Assembly: GCA_030730365.1 (NCBI GenBank)
Contig: JANQVJ010000070.1
Coordinates: 3,597 to 45,753, forward strand
Length of the DNA stretch: 42,157 nucleotides
DNA from: Verrucomicrobiales bacterium
GTDB taxonomy: Bacteria; Verrucomicrobiota; Verrucomicrobiia; Verrucomicrobiales; DEV007
Reading direction: 5' to 3'
Shown here: one piece after another, positions 33,366 to 42,157 of the stretch
How positions within the stretch are numbered: position 1 is the stretch's first letter
Layout: every line of letters starts with the position of its first letter
Notes under the pieces: model-generated
The model's input: the letters and a program-made list of their open reading frames with translations, nothing else
What the model was told of the DNA's origin: nothing
The model's database searches: none
Translations under genes and position numbers: made by a program

Positions 33366-34040
33366 TCAGATGCTTTCCCAACCGATAAACGCAAAATGAC
33401 GGCCCGTCTTTCCCTTTTCGACTCGGTAGCTGTAGTAGCGTGAGGGGTCGCTGCTGGTGCAGATGCCGCAGTCGGTCACTTGAGCGGCGGGCACTCCGGC
33501 ACTCACACAATCCCGCACGATCATCGCCGCGAAGTCCGTGTCATACGCCGGCGGGCGGATGCACGGAGCGATCTGGACGATGAGGTCAGCCGGGTCGGAT
33601 CCGTAAAACTGGCCCAGGCTGTTTATCGCCGTCGGCACGATCCCCAGTTCCGTCCCCACTCTCCCCGAGTGGACCGCCGCACAGACCCGCCGCACCGGAT
33701 CGGCGATGAGGACCGCCCCGCAATCCGCGACATAGACCCCGAGGAACTGCCCCGGGGTGTTGGTCATGACCCCGTCAGTGGCGTCAAAGTGATAGCGGGA
33801 CGGACTGCTTCCGTCGAGCCCGTTGACTCCTTTGCCATGGACCTGCTCCCCGGTCAGGAGCGCTTCCCGACTGACCCCGGCGAGGGCGAGTTGCTCATCA
33901 AAAAAGGGCATCAATCTCGCGAGCGCCTCGTCACGGTCGGTCAGGACGTCAATCCCGGGAGACCGCAGGGTGAATCCATGGACCAGCCCCGGGACCGCAC
34001 TCAGGGCCGGAAAAGTCTCAAGAAAAGGCGAAGGGGTCAT
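33366..34040 (-). CDS. pgeF: Peptidoglycan editing factor PgeF / laccase-domain protein
   Basis: A 224-residue member of the YfiH/DUF152 family. The conserved metal-binding blocks are LTGEQVHGKG (His67 region), VADCGAVLIAD (Cys about 110) and AAVHSGRVGT (His about 127). E. coli PgeF removes wrongly incorporated residues from peptidoglycan precursors; other members act as purine nucleosidases or multicopper-type oxidases, so the exact substrate here is uncertain. The usual HAGWRG block reads HSGRVG, a small departure from consensus. It heads the run pgeF-ispE-S4, consistent with one transcript. The promoter should lie in 34041-34297, where nothing clear is visible. Confidence 0.87.
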   Translation of the reverse strand: MTPSPFLETFPALSAVPGLVHGFTLRSPGIDVLTDRDEALARLMPFFDEQLALAGVSREALLTGEQVHGKGVNGLDGSSPSRYHFDATDGVMTNTPGQFLGVYVADCGAVLIADPVRRVCAAVHSGRVGTELGIVPTAINSLGQFYGSDPADLIVQIAPCIRPPAYDTDFAAMIVRDCVSAGVPAAQVTDCGICTSSDPSRYYSYRVEKGKTGRHFAFIGWESI

Positions 34041-34297
34041 TCCGCAGACCCAACAGGGTTATACGGTGGAGTCAAACGGATCAGGTCGATTTTCCTCGTG
34101 AGGATCGGGTCAGGGGATCGACAGACGCTTCTCGACTTCGATTCCCCGCGAGACGAACGTTGGGAAGATCCCTGGGGACGGGTCGTGTCATTTAGGCCGA
34201 AAAAGAAAATGAAATCTCACCCGACCCGCTCCCAGGTACGAATACATGCCTCAGAAAAGGATCGGATTTTCCCACCGACTTCCCTTAGAATGCTCCC

Positions 34298-35044
34298 ATG
34301 ATGAAAAATCCCGCCCTTTTCCTCCTCGCTGCTTTCGCCGTCCTCACTTTAACCGCCACGGCCTCGCCCGATCCGGCGCCCGAGGGGTATCAGTCGCTCT
34401 TCAACGGCAAAGACCTTGGCAGCTGGACCGTTCCCGAAGGAGATAACGGTCACTGGAAGGTCCTCGACGGCGTCATCGACTACGATGCCCAGTCCGAGGC
34501 GAAAGAGGACAAGAACCTCTGGACGGTGGAGGAGTATGGTGACTTCGAGCTGCGGATCGATTGGCGCATCAAGGAAACGACCGGTTTCTACGACGTGCCC
34601 TACGTCCTCCCCGACGGCAGCACGGTAAAAGGTCCCGACGGGAAAAACCTCACCCATCCGATGCCGAACGCCGACTCGGGCATCTATCTCCGCGGCATGT
34701 CGAAGTATCAGCTCAATATCTGGTGCTGGCCGATCGGATCGGGCGAGGTCTACGGAATCCGCAACAATGAATCGCTCCCGCAGGAGATCCGCGCCGGGGT
34801 CACGCCGAACCGCAAGGCCGACAATACCGTCGGCGAGTGGAACACCTTCATCATCACGATGAAAGGCGATCGCCTCACCGTCGTCCTCAACGGGCACACC
34901 ATCATCGAAAAGGCTCTCCTCCCCGAGGTTCCCGAAAAAGGCCGCATCGCCCTGCAGCATCACGGCGGCAAAAAAGCCGACGGCACCTGGTCGCCCGCTT
35001 CGAGCCTGGTCCAGTTCCGGAATATCTTCATCAAGCCGCTCTAA
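34298..35044 (+). CDS. Exported DUF1080 (3-keto-disaccharide hydrolase) protein
   Basis: A 248-residue protein with a signal peptide (MMKNPALFLLAAFAVLTLTATA) and one DUF1080 domain: GYQSLFNGKDLGSW (about 30-43), WKVLDGVID, DFELRIDWRI, SGIYLRG and the final LVQFRNIFIKPL. These domains are lectin/glucanase-like; several were shown to hydrolyse 3-keto-glycosides, and they are greatly expanded in Planctomycetes and Verrucomicrobia. The two ATG codons at 34298 and 34301 cannot be told apart; no Shine-Dalgarno sequence is present. It is followed after 19 nt by the TPR/thioredoxin-fold gene, so the two are probably one operon. Confidence 0.88.
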   Translation: MMKNPALFLLAAFAVLTLTATASPDPAPEGYQSLFNGKDLGSWTVPEGDNGHWKVLDGVIDYDAQSEAKEDKNLWTVEEYGDFELRIDWRIKETTGFYDVPYVLPDGSTVKGPDGKNLTHPMPNADSGIYLRGMSKYQLNIWCWPIGSGEVYGIRNNESLPQEIRAGVTPNRKADNTVGEWNTFIITMKGDRLTVVLNGHTIIEKALLPEVPEKGRIALQHHGGKKADGTWSPASSLVQFRNIFIKPL

Positions 35045-35063
35045 TCGGCTGAAAGGAACCGCC

Positions 35064-37379
35064 ATGAAACCCACGACATTTCTCCTCCCGCTCCTCTTCG
35101 TCGGCACCCTCACGGCACAGGACAACGCGGCGAAGGCCGATCCCCTCGCAGGTCATTCCTACCACGGAGAGGTGTTCAATGAAGGCCCGCGTCAGGCGGC
35201 GGTGCTCATTCCGGGGACGGGCGAGGTGGACTTCAAGGTCACGACCGCATCGGAGGAGGCGCAGCGCTTTTTCAATCAGGGCGTCGGCCAGCTCCACGGC
35301 TACTGGTTCTTCGAGGCGGAGCGGAGCTTCCGTCAGGTCGCCGCGATCGATCCCGACTGCGCGATGGCCTACTGGGGCATGGCGATGGCGAATTTCAAAA
35401 ACGACACCCGCGGGAAAAAATTCATCGACGAGGCAGGTGAGCGAAAGGATAAAGCCGACGCCCGCGAAAAGCTCTGGATCGACGGGCTCGCCGCCTATTT
35501 CAAGGATCCCAAGACGGATGCAAAGAAGCGCCTTCGCGACTACACGCGCTCGCTCGAAAAAATCGTCATGGCCCATCCCGACGATCTCGAGGCGAAGGCG
35601 GTCCTCCTTCATCAGGTCTTTTACAACAGCGGCAAGGAGCTCCCCATCTCGAGCTACTACGCGATGAACCTGCTCGCGGAGGAGATCCTGACAAAGGCAC
35701 CGAACCACCCAGCGAACCATTTCCAGATTCATCTCTGGGACAAGGAAGATGCCGTCCAGGCGCTCAAGGCGGCAGCGAACTGCGGGCCCGCCGCTCCCGG
35801 GATCGCCCACATGTGGCACATGCCCGGACACATTTATTCAAAGCTCCATCGCCACACTGATGCCGCCTGGCAGCAGGAAGCCTCGGCCCGGGTCGACCAC
35901 GCCCACATGATGCGCTACCGCATCGTCCCTGATCAGATCCACAACTTCGCCCACAACAACGAGTGGCTCATCCGCAACTTCAACAGCCTCGGCCAGCTCG
36001 ATCGTTCGGTCGATCTTGCGCTGAACATGATCTCCCTACCGCGCCTCGCAAAGTTCAAGAAAGAAGGCGAAAAATCGAATTACGATCCCGACGGCAGCAG
36101 CTGGCATTACGGACGCCAGCGGCTCCGCGACAGTCTCGTGCGCTTCGAGCAGTGGGAGGAACTCATCCGACTCTCCGGCGACGTCGCCGAAAAGAGCCCC
36201 GCCCTTCTCGCCCCCGACGGCAAGTCCATCACGGAGATGGATTTTCATCGCTATGTCGGCATCGCAAAATTCGAGAGCGGCGACCATGCCGGGGGCGTTG
36301 CCCACCTCGCGGATCTGGAAAAGCGTCTCGCCGCCAAGAAGGCCGAGCAGGACAAAGCCGTTGCCGACGCCAAAGCAAAAGCGACCGCCGCGAAGAAAGA
36401 CGAAAAGGGAATCAAGGAATCATCCGACGCCGCCGCAAAGACGTTCGAAAAGGCGGTCAATGAGCTCGCCAATCCGGTGAAGGAACTCACTGTCTATCGC
36501 CACCTTACTGCCGCTGAGCCGGATAAAGCAGCGGCACTCGCCCTGCTCCCTGAACTCAAGGATCTCGCAAAATGGCGCCACGCCTCCCTCTGGCAGCGTG
36601 CCGGCAATGGCAAAGAGGCGCTGAAACTCGCTGATGAAGCGGTGAAGTCAGAGAAGAATGAAGTCCTCGCCCTCGCCACGCAGGTCCGGCTCCTCCACGA
36701 GAACGGGGAGAAAGAAAAAGCGAAGGCCGCCTTTACCAGCCTGCGCACCGTCGCGGGTCACGCCGATGCCGACCTCGCCATCTTCACCCCGCTCGCGGCG
36801 ATCGCGAAAAAGTTCGGTTTCCCCGAAAAGTGGCAGACGCCTGCGGAGCCGGCGAAGGATCTCGGACCCCGCCCGTCACTCGACACCCTCGGACCCTTCC
36901 GCTGGAGCCCGCCGTCCGCGCCCGACTTTACTCTGAGCGATGCCAACGGAAAAGAGACGACCCTTTCCACCCTGCGGACCCGCCCGGTCGTGGCCATCTT
37001 CTTCCTCGGGAAAGGGTGCCTTCACTGCATGGAGCAGCTCAATGCCTTTGCTCCCCTGCAGAAAAAATACGACGAAGCCGGAATCGATCTCGTCGCCATC
37101 AGCACGAACCCTGTCGCCGAGCTCAAGGAAACGCTGGCGGGTGACGGGGAGACGACGTCGCCCTTCCCCTTCCCCCTTCTCTCGGATGCGTCCCTTGTCG
37201 CCTTCAAAGACTACCGCGCCTACGACGACTTCGAGAAACAGCCGCTCCACGGCACCTTTCTAATCGATCGCAGCGGGCACATCCGCTGGCAGGAGATCGG
37301 CTACGAACCCTTTATGAACCCCGAGTGGCTGCTCGAGGAATGCCGCCGGCTCCTTTCGCTTGAGGCACCCGAGAGCTGA
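35064..37379 (+). CDS. Exported TPR protein fused to a thioredoxin-fold domain
   Basis: A 771-residue protein with a signal peptide (1-18). The large N-terminal part (about 50-560) is alpha-helical with TPR-like units; FNQGVGQLHGYWFFEAERSF and DPDCAMAYWGMAMANF (about 69-111) mark a family of exported TPR proteins. A Lys/Ala-rich helix (about 415-470) is likely coiled-coil. Residues about 600-771 form an AhpC/TSA-like thioredoxin domain beginning APDFTLSDANGKETTL, with a CLHC motif (about 652-655) in the CxxC position. The likely role is a membrane-side redox or sorting protein, with no specific substrate. AAAGGA stands 7 nt before the ATG, one of the few clear Shine-Dalgarno sequences here. 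Confidence 0.82.
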   Translation: MKPTTFLLPLLFVGTLTAQDNAAKADPLAGHSYHGEVFNEGPRQAAVLIPGTGEVDFKVTTASEEAQRFFNQGVGQLHGYWFFEAERSFRQVAAIDPDCAMAYWGMAMANFKNDTRGKKFIDEAGERKDKADAREKLWIDGLAAYFKDPKTDAKKRLRDYTRSLEKIVMAHPDDLEAKAVLLHQVFYNSGKELPISSYYAMNLLAEEILTKAPNHPANHFQIHLWDKEDAVQALKAAANCGPAAPGIAHMWHMPGHIYSKLHRHTDAAWQQEASARVDHAHMMRYRIVPDQIHNFAHNNEWLIRNFNSLGQLDRSVDLALNMISLPRLAKFKKEGEKSNYDPDGSSWHYGRQRLRDSLVRFEQWEELIRLSGDVAEKSPALLAPDGKSITEMDFHRYVGIAKFESGDHAGGVAHLADLEKRLAAKKAEQDKAVADAKAKATAAKKDEKGIKESSDAAAKTFEKAVNELANPVKELTVYRHLTAAEPDKAAALALLPELKDLAKWRHASLWQRAGNGKEALKLADEAVKSEKNEVLALATQVRLLHENGEKEKAKAAFTSLRTVAGHADADLAIFTPLAAIAKKFGFPEKWQTPAEPAKDLGPRPSLDTLGPFRWSPPSAPDFTLSDANGKETTLSTLRTRPVVAIFFLGKGCLHCMEQLNAFAPLQKKYDEAGIDLVAISTNPVAELKETLAGDGETTSPFPFPLLSDASLVAFKDYRAYDDFEKQPLHGTFLIDRSGHIRWQEIGYEPFMNPEWLLEECRRLLSLEAPES

Positions 37380-37512
37380 GAGAACAGTTCGTATCGGAAA
37401 ACCCGCTCCCGGGGTTGCACCCTGATGAAGACTCCTGAAAATGTCATCCGGCCTTGACCGGCGCTTGTGAAACACACTTCAATGGCAGAAACTGTGTTTC
37501 CTCTTTCTTACT

Positions 37513-40233
37513 ATGCCCGCCATGATTCGTTCTCATTTCCCCGCTTGCGCGCTCATCGCCGCGCTTTTTCTTCCCGTGACCAACTCCGACGCTCAGGAGA
37601 AAAAGGCCTTCCCCGACGCTCCTGCGGAGCAGGTTCCCGAGGGGCTCTTTGTTGTTCCCGAAGGCCTCGAAGTCACCCTCTGGGCGAACTCTCCGCAACT
37701 TTTCAATCCCACCAACATCGATATCGATCTCGAAGGCCGCATCTGGGTTGCCGAAGGCGTCCGCTACCGAAAAAACTTTGACCGCCAACCCGAAGGGGAC
37801 CGCATCGTTGTGCTGCAGGACACCGACGGCGACGGCCGGGCCGATTCAAGCCACACCTTCGTGCAGGAGCCCCTCCTCATCGCTCCACTAGGCGTCGCCG
37901 TGATCGACAATAAGATCGTCGTCTCGCAGCCTCCCCATCTCATCGTCTACACCGACGTCGATCGCGATCTCAAGTTCGATCCGGCAAAGGACAAACGCGA
38001 GATTCTCCTGACCGGATTCAGCGGTCAAAATCACGATCACTCGCTCCACTCCGTCACCGTCGGACCCGATGGGAAATGGTATTTCAATTCAGGCAACTGC
38101 GGAGCCCAGTTCACCGACAAGTCGGGGCAGACCTTCACCGTCTACGGCGACTACCGGCCCAAACCGATCGGCCCCTTTGAGTTCCCCCACAATCCCGAAG
38201 TCCTCGCGGGCAAACCGAGCGACGACGGTCACGTCTACGTCGGCGGCTTCACCGTGCGGATGAACCCCGATGGCACGAATGCCGAAATCATCGGTCACAA
38301 TTACCGCAACTCCTACGAGCAATCGATCACCTCGCTTGGCGACATCTTTCAAAACGACAACGACGACCCGCCCGCCTGCCGCGTTTCGTGGGTCATGGAA
38401 TATGCGAACTTCGGCTTCTGCTCGAATGACGGCCAGCGCAGCTGGCGCGTCGACAAACGCCCCGGCCAGACCATCCCCGTCGCCGAATGGCGACAGGAAG
38501 ATCCCGGGATCACCCCCGCCGGCGATGTCTACGGCGGCGGCTCGCCGACCGGAAATGTCTACTACGAAAACGGAGCCCTCGGCGCTGACTGGATCGGGAC
38601 CTTCCTCGCCTGCGAACCGGGGAGAAATGTTATCTTCTCCTACCAACCCGAGCTGGAAGGGGCCGGATTCAAGCTCGAGCGCAGCGATTTTGCGACGACC
38701 AACCCGACCGGGGAATTTGCCGGGTCCGACTTCCTCGGCGGCAATGACAGCGTCAATAATGAGATTCGCACGCTCTTCCGCCCATCGGATATCGCCGTGG
38801 GGCCCGACGGAGCCCTCTACGTTTCGGACTGGTATGACGCCCGCGTCGGCGGTCACCAGGATCTCGACGGCACCTGCTCGGGCGCGATCTATCGCATCGC
38901 CCCGAAGGGATTCAAAACCGTCGTCCCGAAAATCGACATCACCACCGTTGAGGGCCAGATCGAGGCACTCAAATCCCCTGCCGTAAATGTCCGCGCAATC
39001 GGATTCGAAGGCCTCAAGGCTCGCGGACGCGCCGCCCTCGACCCCGTTGCCGAGCTCCTGCAGGACACAAACCCCTACATCCGCGGACGGGCCGTCCACC
39101 TTCTCTACCAGCTCGGAATCAGCGGTCCGCGCGTCGCCGGTTACCCGACCGACCAGACCTCGCCCGAGATGAAGATCGCTGCCTTCCGCGCGATGCGCCG
39201 TGCCGGGCTCGACATCAGCGGTGCCGCCGCCGGCCTCGCCGAAGACGAGAACTCCTCTGTCCGCCGCGAAGTCGCCCTCGCGATGCGCAACGAGTCCTTC
39301 GACGTCTCCAAAGAAGTCCTCGTCTCCATCGCCAAAGGCTACGACGGAAAAGACCGCAGCTACCTTGAAGCCTTCGGAACGGGAGCGAAGGGGAAGGAAG
39401 CCGAAGTCTATGCCGCCGTCAAAGACGCCATGGCCGACGATGATTCGCGCCGCTGGAGTGATGCCTTCGCCGGAATCGCCTGGCGCCTCCATCCGCCCTC
39501 CGCCGTTGAGGATCTCTCGATTCGCGCGCAGAGCGGCATCCTGAGAAAAGAGCAGCGCCAGCAGGCTCTCGATGCGATTGCCTTCATTCACACCCGCGGC
39601 GCCGCCACCGCCATGCTCACCATCGCCCAGCTCGACACCCCGCTGAAGAGTAACGCCGTCTGGTGGCTCATGAATCGGATAAACAACGACTGGAAAGGAT
39701 ACGATCTGATGACCGAGTTGAAGACCCGCGGCATCTACGATCCCGGCAAAGTCGTCGTTCAGGAAGTCCTTATCCCGGAGCCGGACGAGGCGCAAAAGTC
39801 CGCCCTCAGCGTCGCGAGTGTCCTTACCCTCACCGGTGATGCCGAGCGCGGCAAGGTGACCTCCGCCCGCTGCATCATGTGTCACGAAATGGGTGGCGTC
39901 GGGGTGCAGTTCGGACCCGCCCTCGACGGCTGGGGCAAGGGCCAGACCCACGAGGTCATCGCCCGCAGTATCGTCGATCCGAGTGCCGATATCTCCCACG
40001 GATTCGAGGGCACCGAACTCGTCACGAAAGACGCCAAGACCATCCACGGGCTCCTCATTCAGGACGGCAACCCGGCCATCATCACCGGGATGGGCGGAAT
40101 CACCCAGATGATCCCAAGGGATAAGATCGAGGCGAAGAAGAAAATGACCCGCTCCCTCATGCTGAGCGCCGCCCAACTAGGTCTCACGGCTCAAGACGTC
40201 GCGGATCTGGTGGCCTATTTGAAGGCGAACTGA
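37513..40233 (+). CDS. Second PVC-type dehydrogenase/HEAT/cytochrome c protein
   Basis: A 906-residue exported protein of the same architecture as the one at 16568-19525. A signal peptide (1-28; Met4 is an alternative start) is followed by a dehydrogenase-like propeller (about 45-470, with DTDGDGRADS), HEAT-like repeats (about 475-760) and a C-terminal cytochrome c domain with CIMCH (about 787-791) and VGVQFGPALDGWGKG behind it. These proteins are typical of Planctomycetes and Verrucomicrobia; electron transfer from a secreted dehydrogenase reaction to the membrane is inferred. The two copies differ enough to suggest different substrates. No Shine-Dalgarno sequence is visible. It is not clearly in an operon with the TPR gene, as 133 nt separate them. 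Confidence 0.9.
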   Translation: MPAMIRSHFPACALIAALFLPVTNSDAQEKKAFPDAPAEQVPEGLFVVPEGLEVTLWANSPQLFNPTNIDIDLEGRIWVAEGVRYRKNFDRQPEGDRIVVLQDTDGDGRADSSHTFVQEPLLIAPLGVAVIDNKIVVSQPPHLIVYTDVDRDLKFDPAKDKREILLTGFSGQNHDHSLHSVTVGPDGKWYFNSGNCGAQFTDKSGQTFTVYGDYRPKPIGPFEFPHNPEVLAGKPSDDGHVYVGGFTVRMNPDGTNAEIIGHNYRNSYEQSITSLGDIFQNDNDDPPACRVSWVMEYANFGFCSNDGQRSWRVDKRPGQTIPVAEWRQEDPGITPAGDVYGGGSPTGNVYYENGALGADWIGTFLACEPGRNVIFSYQPELEGAGFKLERSDFATTNPTGEFAGSDFLGGNDSVNNEIRTLFRPSDIAVGPDGALYVSDWYDARVGGHQDLDGTCSGAIYRIAPKGFKTVVPKIDITTVEGQIEALKSPAVNVRAIGFEGLKARGRAALDPVAELLQDTNPYIRGRAVHLLYQLGISGPRVAGYPTDQTSPEMKIAAFRAMRRAGLDISGAAAGLAEDENSSVRREVALAMRNESFDVSKEVLVSIAKGYDGKDRSYLEAFGTGAKGKEAEVYAAVKDAMADDDSRRWSDAFAGIAWRLHPPSAVEDLSIRAQSGILRKEQRQQALDAIAFIHTRGAATAMLTIAQLDTPLKSNAVWWLMNRINNDWKGYDLMTELKTRGIYDPGKVVVQEVLIPEPDEAQKSALSVASVLTLTGDAERGKVTSARCIMCHEMGGVGVQFGPALDGWGKGQTHEVIARSIVDPSADISHGFEGTELVTKDAKTIHGLLIQDGNPAIITGMGGITQMIPRDKIEAKKKMTRSLMLSAAQLGLTAQDVADLVAYLKAN

Positions 40234-42157
<1,924 letters not shown>

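Noticed and set aside
38089..40176. Long open frame antisense to the second PVC cytochrome gene (695 codons)
   Set aside because: Composition is a reflection of the GC-rich sense gene, with no recognisable domain or signal peptide.

Overview
The window looks like a piece of a GC-rich chromosome from a Gram-negative bacterium of the PVC group, most likely Verrucomicrobiota. This is inferred from gene content: two large PVC-type proteins (seven-bladed dehydrogenase-like domain, HEAT repeats, CxxCH cytochrome), a DUF1080 secreted hydrolase, an outer-membrane-type beta-barrel, an McsA-McsB-ClpC set outside Firmicutes, and many translation starts with no Shine-Dalgarno sequence. No rRNA, tRNA, CRISPR array, prophage or insertion sequence is visible. 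The right edge cuts gyrB.

Layout. 4-1655 (minus): a DUF3037 protein paired with a HipA-like kinase. 1996-5048 (minus): a copper/metal-handling cluster with a small cysteine-rich exported protein, a multicopper oxidase fused to a CopB-like outer-membrane barrel, a YHS-like metal-binding exported protein, and a 12-cysteine lipoprotein whose third codon is a stop. 5208-11695 (plus): sufS, ilvE, then mcsA-mcsB-clpC, the arginine-phosphorylation/ClpC proteolysis module, ending in a strong terminator. 11566-14998 (minus): a frameshifted anchored-protein gene, pgsA, a perfect 40-bp palindrome, a lactonase-type beta-propeller and a metallophosphoesterase. 15040-16521 (plus): lysS. 16568-25713 (mostly minus): a secreted oxidative/hydrolytic group (PVC cytochrome, SGNH hydrolase, FAD oxidoreductase with a golvesin-like tail), a small membrane protein, DUF2237 (plus), an exported alpha/beta hydrolase and DUF480. 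26018-26596 (plus): a higBA toxin-antitoxin pair with a promoter buried in a 27-bp palindrome. 26624-34040: a GlcD-type FAD oxidase, dgkA, a beta-hydroxyacid dehydrogenase with lysine-rich tails (plus), an exported Gly/Pro-rich protein, a Ycf46-like AAA+ ATPase, an S4 protein, ispE and pgeF. 34298-40233 (plus): DUF1080, a TPR/thioredoxin-fold fusion and a second PVC cytochrome. 40488-end: gyrB.

How genes work together. McsA activates McsB, which marks proteins with phosphoarginine for ClpC; the motifs needed are visible in all three proteins. The metal cluster would oxidise and bind copper in the envelope. The FAD oxidoreductase, SGNH hydrolase and PVC cytochromes look like a secreted system acting on organic polymers, but their substrates cannot be read from sequence.

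The points most worth checking are three small exported or anchored genes, each interrupted by a single base change (stop codon at 2200-2202, frame change near 5025-5040, frame change at the C4 run 12062-12065), the CopA-CopB-type fusion, and the 40-bp palindrome at 13036-13075. I see no clear case of a wholly new multi-gene system.
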